Below the pieces are notes generated by a model that worked only from the letters and a program-made list of their open reading frames with translations, was not told the DNA's origin and made no database searches. From contig OX243822.1 in NCBI GenBank assembly GCA_945859605.1, positions 21,808,144 through 21,872,143 on the forward strand: a stretch of DNA of 64,000 bases, read 5' to 3'. This DNA comes from Lumbricus rubellus (lineage: Eukaryota; Annelida; Clitellata; Crassiclitellata; Lumbricidae). The translations under genes and the position numbers were made by a program. Positions 11,399-23,717 of this stretch are shown here, piece after piece. The first letter of the stretch is position 1. Every line of letters begins with the position of its first letter.

Positions 11399-11552
11399 TG
11401 ATTTTGAGTCTCACAAAAGAACGATCGCCTTCAGAGCAAGCTCCAAAAATGGCAAGAGTGAATCGAAAAATAGCGTCAGTAATGATGATGTGAACCGGTC
11501 TTTCTCACGCACCGAAATACCTTTACGCAAGTGCTTGAACCATGCCGCGTAG
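11399..11552 (+). CDS. candidate terminal exon, polar C-terminal tail
   Basis: After the acceptor ACTACATGCAG|, one frame reads D-N-F-Y-D-F-E-S-H-K-R and continues as a Ser/Lys/Asn-rich tail ending NHAA and a TAG stop. Composition is protein-like and the acceptor is good, but there is no recognised domain and no identified upstream exon. Confidence 0.25.
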
Positions 11553-12878
11553 CCTATAACCGAGCCGTTTCTTTATCTTGTCTCTGTCTATCTGTCGGTA
11601 TAGGCCTACATTATGCCTCTATTATAATAGGTTCACGTGGATCCTTTCGTCTGTCTGTCTGTCTTTCTGAGTGTCTTTCTCTCCGTTCTGTTAATTTTTG
11701 TAGCTGTCTGTGAATGTCTCTCTATTGTTAAATATAATCCCTGTTTGCTTCTGTTTACTCAACATGGGGTAGACTATTTTTGTATGTTACATCGGCTTTC
11801 AGAAGGTTAAAAATCCAATTTGCAGCAGCGAAACCATAATCCTTTATAATTATTGTCATCGTCACGGTTCACACAATCAATGGCTTACCTGAGTGAGGTG
11901 TAACTTCTCTTTAGCGCCGCTGAGTCCTAAGAAAGACGATAATAAGGTTGTAACCCTCCTCCTTTATCCTCGCTTCAGACTGGCACCACTGGAAAACGTA
12001 CCACTTTCCTACCACCTTAGTTCGACACAATAGATCTTGCTTATGAGAGTAGATAATGTGAGGGAACCGATAAGTATTATAGTACAAAGGTAATCTGTAA
12101 TACTGTACACGTCTGACGGGGGTGATATGGAGCTAGTGTTTTGGCGGTATATCCACGGCCTACTAAATTTGGTATATCCCACTGTGCCTATAAGCTTACT
12201 AATGCTGTTCAGAAACAAGTATTAGCACAGACCCTCGTCTCACCCCTGGGGCCATGTTTCTATAATGGCAAACATGTTGCGACAGCAGCGTATGAATGAA
12301 TAGACGAATAGGTTTAATAGGCCTAGAGTAACTATAATGGACTAACATTGTGGAGCTCGTTTGTTTCTATTCTCATCAACCCACGGTTGAACTCTATTGT
12401 GTTATTATACTACTAGGCCTACGTCGAAATTTTCATGAGAATAATTATAATATCATTATAATTTGAAAGTTTGGTTATAATTTGAAAGTATGATTAATTA
12501 TAATTTGAAATTAAATAGCTGTTCAAAAAAGCATGGAATGACGCTTGAGAATACAGTCTGAATACCGAGAATAATAAACGAAATTATTCGAGGGTTGTTA
12601 GGCCATGCATGTGGTCATAAATTTAAAGTTTGCTGTATATGCCTTGATAGTCTCAGTATTGCCAGGGCTTAAAGTGCGACTGGACGGTCATGGACGGCGT
12701 CCATGCACTGTCCTGCCTAACTCCGCCAGTGCCAGTACCAAGTCTGGATAAAGGAGGAGGGCGAAACAAATGTTCGTTGTTATCACACAGTGTCCTTAGA
12801 CCGAAACTAACAACACTTATTAGATCAGCACAGCCTGGAAAGGTCAAGGCGTCCAGGCATCTCTTTTTTGCACTCTTA

Positions 12879-13710
12879 CACGGTGTCCCAAGTGAAGTGA
12901 GCCCCTTTTTGTTTTGACGATATATCTGTTAATTCTAAATGAAACTCTATAAAATTTCAGAGAGTGTAAGAGGGATAAATTATCAATGTTTCCTGAAAAT
13001 TTTATCCAATTCTACAAACAGAGTCCGAAGTTATGCACATTCAAGTTTGGACAAAGGAAAATGTAAGTTTCCAACATGTAAAAGATAGGATATTACTGCT
13101 TGCAACTGCACGTCTTACTTTCTAAATTAATAAATATTTCCGTCATATTTCCGTCATTTCCATGATGGGGGACAATAATAAAAATGGTTTCCGCAAAGAA
13201 GATTTGAGTTTAATAAAAAATTTAATAGGAGAAAAACATTACGGTGCAAAAGGTTTTTAATGGAATTTCCTAACAGAAACTGGCCCATCGCAGCCTTATG
13301 AAACTCGCATGCGCGTCACGTTGACCAGAGACCACTTCAAACTGCGAAATGTGGAAGAATGGAATCGTTTTGATCAAAGGGATTGTTGACAATGCAATCA
13401 GTGAATGGCGAAAGCACGTTAGAGCATGCATTCGAGGCTTTCGAGCTAATGGACTGCATTTTGAACATCAGCTTTGAATAACAGCGCTAACACTAATTTC
13501 CTATCTTTTACATGTTGGAAACTTACATTTTTCGTTGCCCAAATTTGAACGTTCATAACTTCGGACACTGTTTGTAGTATTGGATGAAATTTTCAGGAAA
13601 CATTGATATATGATCCCTCTTACAGTCTCTGAAATTCTATAGAGTTTCATTTAGAATTGACAAGTATATCGCCAAAACAAAAAGGGGCTCACTTCACTTG
13701 GGACACCGTG
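12879..13710. mobile_element. deleted Tc1/mariner element
   Basis: Inverted ends CACGGTGTCCCAAGTGAAGT extend for about 150-200 bp, with TA on both sides (12877-12878, 13711-13712). At 832 bp it is an internal-deletion derivative. Near 13162 the plus strand still reads like a transposase start (an ATG, then L-I-K-N-L-I-G-E-K-H-Y-G-A-K), but a stop follows at once. A weak C-terminal trace lies near 13400-13480. Confidence 0.88.
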
Positions 13711-13812
13711 TATAAAGACTGGGCATTGCTGAGAAGGGATGAGTTATAAGTATAGGCCTTTAAGAATTTCTAGTATTGTTTTTACATATGAACAATGAGT
13801 TAATGTGGGTAT

Positions 13813-13816
<4 letters not shown>

Positions 13817-13859
<43 letters not shown>

Positions 13860-13915
13860 TGATAAAAAAAATTATTTAACGCCCCTTCAAGATCTCTACT
13901 CAGAGGCACTATATT
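13817..13915 (-). repeat. (AATC)n microsatellite joined to an antisense LINE/SINE 3' tail
   Basis: A run of AATC units to 13859 leads into TTATTTAACGCCCCTTCAAG and CTCTACTCAGAGGC. On the minus strand this is the family tail (GCCTCTGAGTAGAG...AGGGGCGT) followed by its terminal short tandem repeat. Confidence 0.75.
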
Positions 13916-14748
13916 ATTAGAATATACTGATCGGTTTATAATCGACCAGTTCATTGAACATCAAAATAAGAATCGATATATTATAGCAGTCACTCGATGA
14001 ATTTGCACATGCAGGTTCAATACAGACCATTCAGAGTCGACGACGTAAGTGTTGAAAGTTGGAAGATAAACGGTTCAACTTGTCATCAAGATTCCTCTAT
14101 ACTAAGTGGAATGAATTTGTTGTATCACGCTGCGGTTAGCCACAGTCACTGCCTCTGTACTGGCGGGTGCGAGGTGACCTCACTATAGTATATTGAATTG
14201 ATTCTTCGTGCGAAAATATATCTTTCACAATATTTCAGTATATTTGAATGTAATTGACGACCTTTAAGTTCATACGAGCAGTGAGCACGTTTAAATTGAT
14301 GGAAATATTTAAAAAACCTAATATATAGGCCAACAATGAGTGCATAAATATGCAGAGCCTATCAGAGATTTATATAAGGCTGTCTTTCAACATGTCTGAT
14401 GCTTCACCATTCATTAAAAGTCCCAAAATTTATTGCGCTAGCAAATGAAAAATTTGAGTGCACGCTTGAGAGATTCTTTCTACGCGAAAGGTGCCACCGT
14501 CTTCAACGTGCCATGCTGGCACTTGTCACGCTTGAAAGGATTCACTCGGTTGAGTTGTATCATGAACCGCTTTGACAACGCCGACGCAAAACAGACGACC
14601 GTTGTCCCGTTAACAATGCGATGATTGACAACAGACTGTTGCCGGTATTAGCACACCGCTACACAGCAAGCCTTGGAAAGGGTGTTGAAAGTAACATCTA
14701 GTAACAGAAGACACTAATAATTATACCCGTAATCTTATTAGCTGAGCC
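13916..14748. other. no gene recognised
   Basis: AT-rich sequence. A 33-nt open block at 14014-14046 lies between CACATGCAG and GTAAGT, but it is too short to call alone. Confidence 0.45.
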
Positions 14749-15330
14749 ATTCAAGAAGACATTAGTTTGTTCACACTCTGGAAGCAGTGTCTGCTAAAAA
14801 GACATTGATTGATGTGCCATAGGCGCGCTCTTTAAAGCAATGCCTTTCAAGAAGATGTTGATGTGATCACACTCTGAAAAGCCAAGCCTTTCAAGAAAAC
14901 ATTGATGTGACCACACTCCTAAAAGCCAAGCCTTTAAAGAAGACATTGATGTGACCACACTCTTAAAAGCTAAGCCTTTAAAGAAGACATTGATGTGACC
15001 ATACTCTTAAAAGCCAAGGCTTTCATGAAAGCATTGATGTGACCACACAATTAAAATCCAAACCTTTCGAGAAGACAATGATGTGGCCACATTATTAAAA
15101 GCCAGGCCTTTAATGAAGACATCAATGAGGCCACACTCTAAAAGGCGGTGTCTGTTAAAAAGACAGTAATATGGACACGCTCATAAAAGCTTTGCCTTTA
15201 AAGAAAACATTGATGTGACCACACTCATAAAAGTCATGACTTTCATGAGGCCATTAATGTGGCCACGCTCTTGAAAGCAGTGTCATTTAAGAAGACATTA
15301 ATATTGACAAGATTTATGCAAGCACGTTTA
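14749..15330. repeat. degenerate minisatellite, unit about 45 bp
   Basis: About a dozen diverged units carry the core GAAGACATTGATGTGACCAC followed by ACTCTTAAAAGCCAAGCCTT. Neighbouring units differ at several positions, so the array is old. Stops interrupt all frames. Confidence 0.85.
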
Positions 15331-16324
15331 ATGTCTTGGCAGTTGCAGCAACACTAATGTAACCACATCCTTAACTATCATGTCTGGTAGCAATGCACAT
15401 TAGTGTTACCACAGATGACAAAGATATAGTCTATATAACAGAGCTTTAACTCATTGACAATTATTAGCCAATTATATGTGAATGTGATACATAACTAGGG
15501 TGAGAACTGCCGGATGGTTGGGGATTTCAACTCCACAGTATTTCTAAGAACCCCATAGTAAAATCTGTTTTTCACACTCTCATAGTCCAACCCCTCCCCC
15601 AGCTATTTTTTCCACAATTCTCACACTGTACAGTGTACATAACAAATATGTGCAACGTTTGCATGCATACGACACACGCAAGGCATTGCATGCACAAATA
15701 CACAGAGACACACACCTACATAATGTTATATAGATAGACATAGGCCTACGTATTTCTATGGAGGAAGAGACATAGAGTGAAGCCTTTGTGGTAGATAATT
15801 TACTGCTCTGACTTGACTTGGTTATCTACAGTGTATACACAGATCATTCTGTTCAGTAACTTTGCCGGTGTCTCTCTCCTATTCTTTGGCTTTTTTGCAA
15901 TACTTGACCTACGTTTTACCCCCGGAGTAGTAATTACGCAGCGCGTGACAGCCTGGCCCGGTGAGGGGAGTCACGATTCAGTCGACCGAGTTATGGTTCC
16001 CTAAGAGGAGGAGGAGAAAGAGGAGGGTGGAGATGGCCAGATAAGGGACGTTCTTCTGACTCTATACCTTGACCCGCGTAGGACCAACTATGCTCGAATA
16101 ACGTTTAGAACTTTGCTGCTATTGTTTCGAGTGTTGCAAGTCCCAAGACTGGATAAAGAAGGAGGGCGACGTGAGGGATCCTGAAAGCAACTACAGCCAA
16201 CGTCTTACATCGTATACTGTGGTCTTCAATGTAGGCCTATCCATGCATCGACATTTGAGGTTTTGAGAAGCTAATTATTGTCATTCGATTCGATTACCAA
16301 TTTAACTATTGTGCCCAATTGCCC
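15331..16324. other. no gene recognised
   Basis: A copy of the dispersed GGATAAAGAAGGAGGGCGAC motif lies at about 16134-16170. TAGGCCTA occurs near 15745 and 16232. The open frame at 15813-16004 has a hydrophobic start but no domain or clear splice context. Confidence 0.45.
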
Positions 16325-16555
16325 ATCTCAGTCTGCCAGTCACTTAGTCAGTGAGTCACTTAGTCAGTTCGTCAGTCAGTTCGTCAGTCAGTCAGTCAGT
16401 AAGTCAGTCTGTCAGTAAGTCAGTTCGTCAGTCAGTCAGTCAGTAAGTCAGTAAGTCAGTCAGTAAGTCAGTCAGTTAGTCAGTTTCAGTCGTTCAGTCA
16501 GTTAGTCAGTCAGTTAGTCATTCAGTCAATCATCAGTCAATAAGTCATTCTGGCA
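16325..16555. repeat. (CAGT)n microsatellite
   Basis: Imperfect GTCA/CAGT tetranucleotide tract of about 230 bp with TTCG and AAGT variants. Confidence 0.9.
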
Positions 16556-17289
16556 GTCTACAATCAATTAATCATTCATTCATTCAGACATTTATTCGGT
16601 CACACAGAGTAGAGCTATGAAGGGAACAAGTAGCGCGCTCTCTCTGTATAGTAGATGACAAACTTGAGTCAATTAATCAACTTCAATTTTAATGCCCCTC
16701 CCCAGAAAAACTACCCGGCGTAGGCTATTGAAAATCAAAATGCAAAATCATCCAGCTGCCTCTACGACATTCAGAGACGTCGGACTATATTTCGGTGTAT
16801 AATAATTTATAGGAGTCCATAAATCATTTTGCATTAACCGTTCCTCCGTTGATTTATGAATACCGATGTAAAGTCATACAGTAGCAATAACACAAGAGAC
16901 CTACTCATAATAGCGCATTATGCCAAATATGAAGCATATAAAATTGATATGACATGTTTGCGAATATTATGTAGTAGCCTATAAGCCTATATCACATTTG
17001 TTAGACATTTTGTGTAACCAACTAGCCTTTCCTCCAACTAACTGAGCTATAGACGGCAATTGCGGTGTCAAACAGTTTAGAAGCGCATTATAATAGTAAT
17101 TGCATCGAAGAAACCTATTTGTGTCATGGTGGTTAGACTGGGAGAGCCTCTGAGGTGGCTTCTTGATGTGGTGCAATATAAATTCTTGAAATGAGTAAAT
17201 TAATTAATTGCATTCTTCTTGATTATCTTATTGTCATGAAAATTATGGCGTCACCATAATTATATTGTTTTTTGTGTAAATTGCCAATG
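16556..17289. other. no gene recognised; decayed LINE tail
   Basis: At 17133-17190 (GAGAGCCTCTGAGGTGGCTT then GCAATATAAATTCTTG) is a decayed sense copy of the LINE/SINE 3' tail. The rest is unassigned. Confidence 0.45.
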
Positions 17290-18090
17290 GTCAATTGAAA
17301 CGATGATTACGCTTTAATTACATAATTATTGCACCATTAAACCGCCAACAGTGAATATATAATTTAATGACGAATTATCTTCTGAAGCTGCAAAATCAAT
17401 CAACTCACCTGTCGTAGTAAAAATGGTCTCACGTGCACAGGTAATTTGTAGCGGTGTATCAAAGTTGAGCGACGAGATAATGATCGAGTTTTGCAAGGGT
17501 TAACAATTATTAAACAATGATAATATTATCTTAAACACTTCAAAGCATTGGCCGATGACATGTCATTGGAAAACTCTTGACCGTTTTCGGATGACCACTT
17601 CACGATGCCTCTTAATTGAACTTAATTGCCACTCAAGTATTTCAATTAGCATCGTAATTAACACGATAGCTTGATTGAGACTTAGTAGTATAATAATAAT
17701 AGTCAATCGAAACGTTGATTGTGCTTTAATTACATAATTATTGCATCGTTAAATCGCCAACTGCGAATACAATAATGGCCAATTATCTTTTAAAGCTGCA
17801 AAATCAATCAACTCACCTGTGGTAGTAAAAATGGTATCACGTGCACAGGTAATTTGTAGCGGTGTATCAAAGTTGAGCGAGGGGATAATTACTTTTGCAA
17901 AGGTAAACATTGATAACATTATCTTAAACACATAAAAGCAATGGCCGATGATGTGTCATTGGAAAACTTTTGACTGTTTTCGGATGACCACTTCACGATG
18001 CCTCTTAACTGAACTTAATCGCCACTCAAGTATATGTCAATTAGCATCGTAATTATCACGATTGCATGATTAAGACTTAAGGATTACGTA
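17290..18090. repeat. tandem duplication, two units of about 408 bp
   Basis: The sequence from about 17285-17685 recurs at about 17693-18095 with an offset of 408 bp (for example ACTCACCTGT at 17403 and 17811). The copies differ by scattered substitutions and small indels. Both keep a block that reads on the minus strand as NFDTPLQITCAR...IFTTTGELIDF and contains an ACAG|GTGAGT donor-like site. No matching acceptor was found, so it is not called as an exon. Confidence 0.85.
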
Positions 18091-18372
18091 TACAATAAAG
18101 TAAATGGTAATGGTAGTGGTAGTAATTGTGATAAGGAGAACTACTGGAGTGATCACGGTGGCTTTTATGTTATGCATGTTTGCCTAATTATATGCACTGA
18201 TTGATACACATACGATTATTAGGATAATTACATATACAATAAAGTAAATAATAATTGCATATAATATAACATTATTCTAGCACTATGCCTAATATTAATT
18301 GTTCAACTATTAAAAGGGTCCAATTTACGTTCATTATTATTATTGTTGTTGCTGTTATTATTGCTATTGCCT

Positions 18373-18373
<1 letters not shown>

Positions 18374-18445
<72 letters not shown>

Positions 18446-18860
18446 CCATCACCATCACCATCACCATCACCATCACCATCACCATCACCATCACCATCAC
18501 CATCACCATCACCATCACCATCACCATCACCATCACCATCACCATCACCATCACCATCACCATCACCATCACCATCACCATCACCATCACCATCACCATC
18601 ACCATCACCATCACCATCACCATCACCATCACCATCACCATCACCATCACCATCACCATCACCATCACCATCACCATCACCATCACCATCACCATCACCA
18701 TCACCATCACCATCACCATCACCATCACCATCACCATCACCATCACCATCACCATCACCATCACCATCACCATCACCATCACCATCACCATCACCATCAC
18801 CATCACCATCACCATCACCATCACCATCACCATCACCATCACCATCACCATCACCATCAC

Positions 18861-18926
<66 letters not shown>

Positions 18927-18927
18927 T
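18374..18927. repeat. (CAT)n-(CACCAT)n-(CAT)n satellite tract
   Basis: About 70 bp of CAT, about 420 bp of very pure CACCAT, then about 60 bp of CAT. It is open in all frames by composition (poly-His, Ile-Thr, Met-Val) and is not a gene. Confidence 0.97.
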
Positions 18928-19499
18928 CGTGGTAGAATTAGTGGTGGTAATAGCATAATTAGATAATAAATAGCATACATGTAGTAGTAATAGTGGCAGT
19001 AGTTCTAGAATTGTGGTAGTGGAAGTACTGGCAGTATTGGTAGTAGGGAAAGTATAAAAAGTTAGTAGTAGTAGCAGTGGTAGTTGTAGTAGAATAGTAT
19101 GAGCAACAGCGGTAGTAATAGTAGCTGTAGCAGCATCAGCATCAGTAGTAGCAGTAGTAGGTATTTATAATATGAAAAATTGCAAGTCACTGATGGCAAG
19201 AGATATTTATTAATTTTACGGACGAACTAACAATTTCATAAACTGATAACAATGGACACAAAATGAATAATAATTGTTTTTCATCTCAACTGACGAACAT
19301 TATCAATGACATTTTATAAATATTCTCTCGTTAAGTTCTTGGCGTCTCTCTAATGGAATATGAAGGCGCCATATAAAAAGACAGATCCATACAAACGTAC
19401 ATACTGAACATGCGCAATTCCCCTCATAACATTGTTTGCTCAAGTATACAAACATGTATACATTCAGTCACGCATTGTTGCATACAGACATAGATTTAC
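18928..19499. other. no gene recognised; AGT-rich
   Basis: Loose GTAGTAGCAG repeats to about 19165, then AT-rich unique sequence. Confidence 0.5.
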
Positions 19500-19672
19500 A
19501 TGTATACAGGCATGCACATACTTACATAAAACACACACATACGTACGTATACGCACGTAACATACAAACGTACATACATACATTCACAGACATACATACA
19601 TACATACAAACGTACAAACGTACATACAAACGTACAAACATACATACATACGTACATACTTACATACATAAA
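19500..19672. repeat. (ACAT/ACGT)n tetranucleotide repeat
   Basis: Imperfect CATA and CGTA units. The frames through it (Tyr-Ile-His-Thr type) are repeat artefacts. Confidence 0.9.
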
Positions 19673-19729
19673 TTCCAATATGTTAACAGTTATCACTCGC
19701 TTATCCTGTTAATGGTAAGTAACCATTCT

Positions 19730-20864
19730 TTAATCTTCCAAATTGAACGACGTCGACACGTGACTGCGCATGCTCAGTGACCCTTGCAGACCATAAGAAC
19801 GACTTGTTCCCAGTGACCTTCCGTGCAAACGACCTCTGGAGAGAGCGATGGGGTGACGTGAAAATCCGTTGACCGGAACCGGAAATGTGATGCGCGAGCG
19901 ACCTGCGCAGTGGACGCGCTTAAACTGCGACTTCGGGTCATGTGACGATCGATCGTCCACTTCCGCTTGCGTCAGCATCAGTGATTGTCGCCAGACCGGA
20001 AGCGGAAGTGAGGTCACCGAAACGGAAGTTGACCCTGCGTCCTGCAGCGCCTCTGTCGAGCGATTCAGGTTGACGACCGGAAGTAATGATGACGATGACG
20101 TCATCGAACCGTTCTGTTGCCTCACATCCGGTGGGGAATCACTTCCGGTAAGGGGGAGAAGTGATGTCCCTCCTCGAAACCTTGGCGACTGATCCGATCG
20201 CAAGGACTCAAGGCGGCACTGGACCCGATCCATCGACATTCGGTCGTGAAGAGCACTCGATCCTGTGGCAACCGTTGTCATGGCAACCGGTGTCATGACA
20301 ACCGGTGTCAGAAGCCTAGCCATCACGTGATCGGTTACGGTCGCGTGTGCTGGTTCGTTGTGGAAGACATCGTTTTGTCTGACGCTGGTTCCCTGCAGCT
20401 GTTCAGCGATGATGTGCTCCTCGTCGATTCGAGGCAGCAGCTGTAGCTTCATCTTGTTGCAGGACGAGTGCAGCAGCCAGGACCTCCTGGGTCCGTCGAA
20501 GGACCTTCTGGGTCCGTCCAAGGACCTTCTGGGTCCGTCGAAGGACCTCCTGGGTCCGTCGAAAGTCCTTTGAAGTCCGACGAGCGATGGTCTGCAGTTG
20601 ACGGGAGGCAGCATGCACTGTGTGCGGCCGACAGTAAGGAGTGGCAGCGAGTGCCATGAGTCCCTCCTCCTCCTGGGTGCGTCGTCCAGATGCATTGAGG
20701 ACAGAGTGATTCTTCTGACGGACATCGTAAGTTGACCTTCACTGACCACTGCAGCTGTTGACTGACCAGTGTGACCACTGGTCATCGTCATCGTCACTGA
20801 TGACGATGGAGGGCTGCAGTCGAATTCTTTTGTTGGTCCATGTTCTCGTGGCGATGACATCTTT
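19730..20864 (-). CDS. Ser/Arg-rich coding exon with 7-residue internal repeats, unknown product
   Basis: A single minus-strand frame runs from a likely acceptor (TTCCATGCAG|AAAG ATG, first Met codon at 20860-20858) to a stop at 19730, about 377 residues. An in-frame ATG also exists upstream at 20917, so a one-exon gene is not excluded. Composition is markedly GC-richer than the flanks and evenly coding-like. The protein is polar and rich in Ser, Arg, Pro and Leu. Near residues 95-125 a 21-nt DNA repeat encodes four successive FDGPRRS heptads (one variant LDGPRRS), with serines after basic residues that look like phosphorylation sites. There is no transmembrane segment and no recognised domain, so a disordered cytoplasmic tail or linker of a larger protein is plausible. 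It ends close to the ACAT repeat. The family is unidentified. Confidence 0.5.
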
Positions 20865-20918
20865 CTGCATGGAAATCTCAACACAGAATAATAATTACAG
20901 GCTATTATATTAAGCATG

Positions 20919-21080
20919 CAGGGTGCGCCAAAAAAAGACCTCCCCTAGGTTTTTTGCCAATATCTTGGCTGAAAGTTAGAATTCCGAAATGAAATTTTGC
21001 AGTCTTAAAGACAATTCATAGTTACGTACAATGGCCAAATTTCAACAAAATATTTCATATAGTATATAATTATAGTGGTG
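20919..21080. mobile_element. one-ended fragment of a mariner-type element
   Basis: Starts CAGGGTGCGCC followed by an A-run and GACCTCCCC, then TTTGCCAATATCTTGGC and the subterminal sequence also found in the element at 37632-38801. The opposite end is not visible, so it is truncated or decayed. It lies 55 bp upstream of the exon at 19730-20864. Confidence 0.75.
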
Positions 21081-21699
21081 GCGTCTATAGTTACTGAATG
21101 GCAGAAGGACTCATGGGTGACGTGCAGCTTATAGTCATAATTGAATTTAGCAACAATCATGTCAAAGGAGACACGCAAAGAGTATAGCTCGTGACAACGG
21201 CAGGCTGGCATGTTGGACTGACTCCGACTGAGTAGGTAGGAAAGTAGAAATCGATATGAGTGGGTGGAAGGTTGTTGAGTAGCAGGAAGAAAGGTTAAAG
21301 TGGGTATAGGCAGGGCAGTGGATGTGATGGACAGAAAGGAGGAAGTAGGTTGAAGTAGGTATACAGACAGGCAGATAGGATTGGGTAGGCGGAAAGGTAC
21401 AGATAGGTGAAGTCAGGATGATGGGAGTGGGTAGGTAGGCATACGCAGGTAACGGATAGTAGGCGGAAGGTCAGTTTGAGGAAGGAATGTAGACTATGAC
21501 GAATCAATTATTATGTGTCGGCACATGTTATACTTTGCGACCAATGCAAATTAAGTGCAGCTAAGGTCTTAGCAATAATTAGTGGAAAATCAATTAACAG
21601 TCATGCACTAATTGCACGCGAAAACGATTAATGTCCACGGATATGACATTTGATATCAAGTCTATGGATTTAATTTCATGCTGCTACGAATGTCGTTTG
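21081..21699. other. no gene recognised; GGTAGG-rich stretch
   Basis: At 21230-21480, GTAGG/GGAAG words recur irregularly and give long frames on the minus strand without domain support. Confidence 0.5.
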
Positions 21700-21818
21700 C
21701 ATCATCAACAATAGCAGCAATAATCACAACCATCATCATCTTTATCATTATCATCATCACCACCATCATCATCATCATCAACAGCAGCAGCAGCAACAAC
21801 AACATCAGCATCATAATT

Positions 21819-21894
<76 letters not shown>

Positions 21895-21988
21895 ACAGCA
21901 GCAGCAACAGCAACATCAGCATCATAATTATCATCATCACTATCATCATCCATTTTCATCATTATCATCATCATCATTGCATCGTTGT
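21700..21988. repeat. (CAT)n trinucleotide tract with AGC insertions
   Basis: CAT repeats, interrupted twice by a near-identical AACAGCAGCAGCAACAGCAA block and by CATCAGCATCATAATTAT, suggesting internal duplication of the tract. Confidence 0.92.
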
Positions 21989-22690
21989 CTTCGTCATCAT
22001 TTGTTACATGTAGCGAAAATGTATGCAGTGTGTGCTTGTGAGAGGGATAGTCGGTGGGTGTTTTGTGTGTACATTATAATAGTGCACAAGTCTATAACAT
22101 TATAAGTAGCAATAATAATCTAACAGTCATTATCATTATTGTGTGCGTACCTGGATTGTTGTGTGTGCTCAAGACGTCGAATACTTTTACTCGATCGAAG
22201 CTCAAACAACAACGACTCAATCAGTCGCCTTCTAAACCCATCGTTACATGAAACTTGACGTACACATGACGTTGACTATATTCACCTTCAGGCTTGTTAG
22301 TATAGGCACTTTAACGGTGGACCAACCGACACCAGCCACTTTCGACCATTGTCCTTCGAGGTGATGTCTTCTTCTTGTGATTTTATTCTGGACAGAGTAG
22401 CGATGTATCTTTGGTTTAGCTGACTTCATCAAAGAAAATTTAACTTTTACTCGAATGTCTTTGACTCAACTGGTTTTATAATATTTTAGTCAAACTATCA
22501 CTGACTTGACTGGCTTTATTGTAGTCAGACTATAAAATTTTCAACTGGCTTTGTTTTAGTAGAACTACTCAGTACTCACTGGTTCAACTTGTTCGATGTA
22601 TGGAAACTTCCTTTGACTAAGAGTTTCAGATATTATTTAGCTCTGCAGCTGCATGGCCCTATCGTGCACAGAGACAAAACGATTTATTGA
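21989..22690. other. no gene recognised
   Basis: No domain, splice pair or transposon end seen. TTTGACT/TTTAGTCA words recur at 22440-22625. Confidence 0.5.
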
Positions 22691-22697
22691 TTGGAAA

Positions 22698-22804
22698 TCT
22701 ATTCAAATCTATTCAAATCTTTGCTGATCTTTGCAAATCTATGCAAATCTATGCAAATCTATGCAAATCTATGCAAATCTATGCAAATCTATGCAAATCT
22801 ATGC
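22698..22804. repeat. 10-bp tandem repeat (CAAATCTATG)n
   Basis: About ten units, the last seven nearly perfect, with diverged units at the left edge. Confidence 0.93.
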
Positions 22805-23709
22805 GTGTATGACGGTGTATGTGCATGTTGTGGTTCTTTGGTTGACGTCGATGCTTTGATCGTAATCATTTTATTCTGATGCATTGTTGAAACTTGAAAC
22901 GCTATCCAACCGAATAATCCACGTCTAAGTCTTTGCTGTATGCCCTAACTTAAAACATTTGCCGTGAATAATGAAGAGAACAATGAGGACGTCCCGTGGC
23001 AGACTTGAGCTTCATTTACTGGTCGACTGTGAAAACCGTTGAGCGGCAATTCAATTCGATAGACGGAAATCTGTGAAAGAAGAAAAAGGACGAGGTTTTA
23101 ACTTGTTAACATGCAACATATATATATATAATTATATATACATGTATAGCCTATACAAATTCTTTTTACAACACGTTTCCAATCTGGTACAGTAACTTTT
23201 ACGGAACCGTTATAAAGATGTACATGTACAATTGTACATGTACATCTACTTATGATATGTCAAATCGATTGAACTTGCAATCAGAAGTCATGATCCATTG
23301 GAAAAGCAATAGAATCATCTGCTATTAATGTAGCCATTCTAGAACAAAGCTCGTTTAGTTTGTCAATCTTCACGGATCAATTGTACAGCGGGGTAGTCCA
23401 AGCTAAAAAATTTATAGAGATGTATATAATAGAAGCATAGATAGTGCAGCTGCACTTTACAAGTTTACATCGTCTCCCCTTCATAATGTTCAGAAAGTGA
23501 ATGCGCGACCTAACGACGGAACAGAGCATCAATCCGAACTACGACCTTCTTCGGACTATACCCTTTTGGACGAACCTTCTGAATAGACATGGCACTCGTC
23601 ACTCGTGAATAAGCTGATGCTCTACGCTTGGATTTCGAATGACGCTATAGGAATTTTGAAAGTGTACGATTTTAGCATTTAATATGGATCGAGGATCTGA
23701 TCAAGGTCA
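22805..23709. other. no gene recognised; one perfect 30-bp palindrome
   Basis: At 23217-23246, GATGTACATGTACAA is followed by its exact reverse complement. The rest is unassigned. Confidence 0.5.
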
Positions 23710-23717
23710 CTTATGCC

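Larger units (their letters stand above)
10722..12876. other. mostly unannotated spacer
   Basis: Apart from the two weak exon candidates at 10903 and 11399, nothing is recognised. TAGGCCTA occurs near 11602, 12319 and 12413. An antisense copy of a dispersed ATAAAGGAGGAGGG motif lies at about 11948-11990 and a direct copy at 12731-12767. Confidence 0.5.

Noticed and set aside
14014..14046. 33-nt exon between CACATGCAG and GTAAGT
   Set aside because: Splice-like borders occur by chance at this size, and no partner exon or domain was found.
18285..18980. Long open frames of poly-His, Ile-Thr and Met-Val on both strands
   Set aside because: They are translation of a CAT/CACCAT tract, open in every frame because the repeat contains no stop codon.
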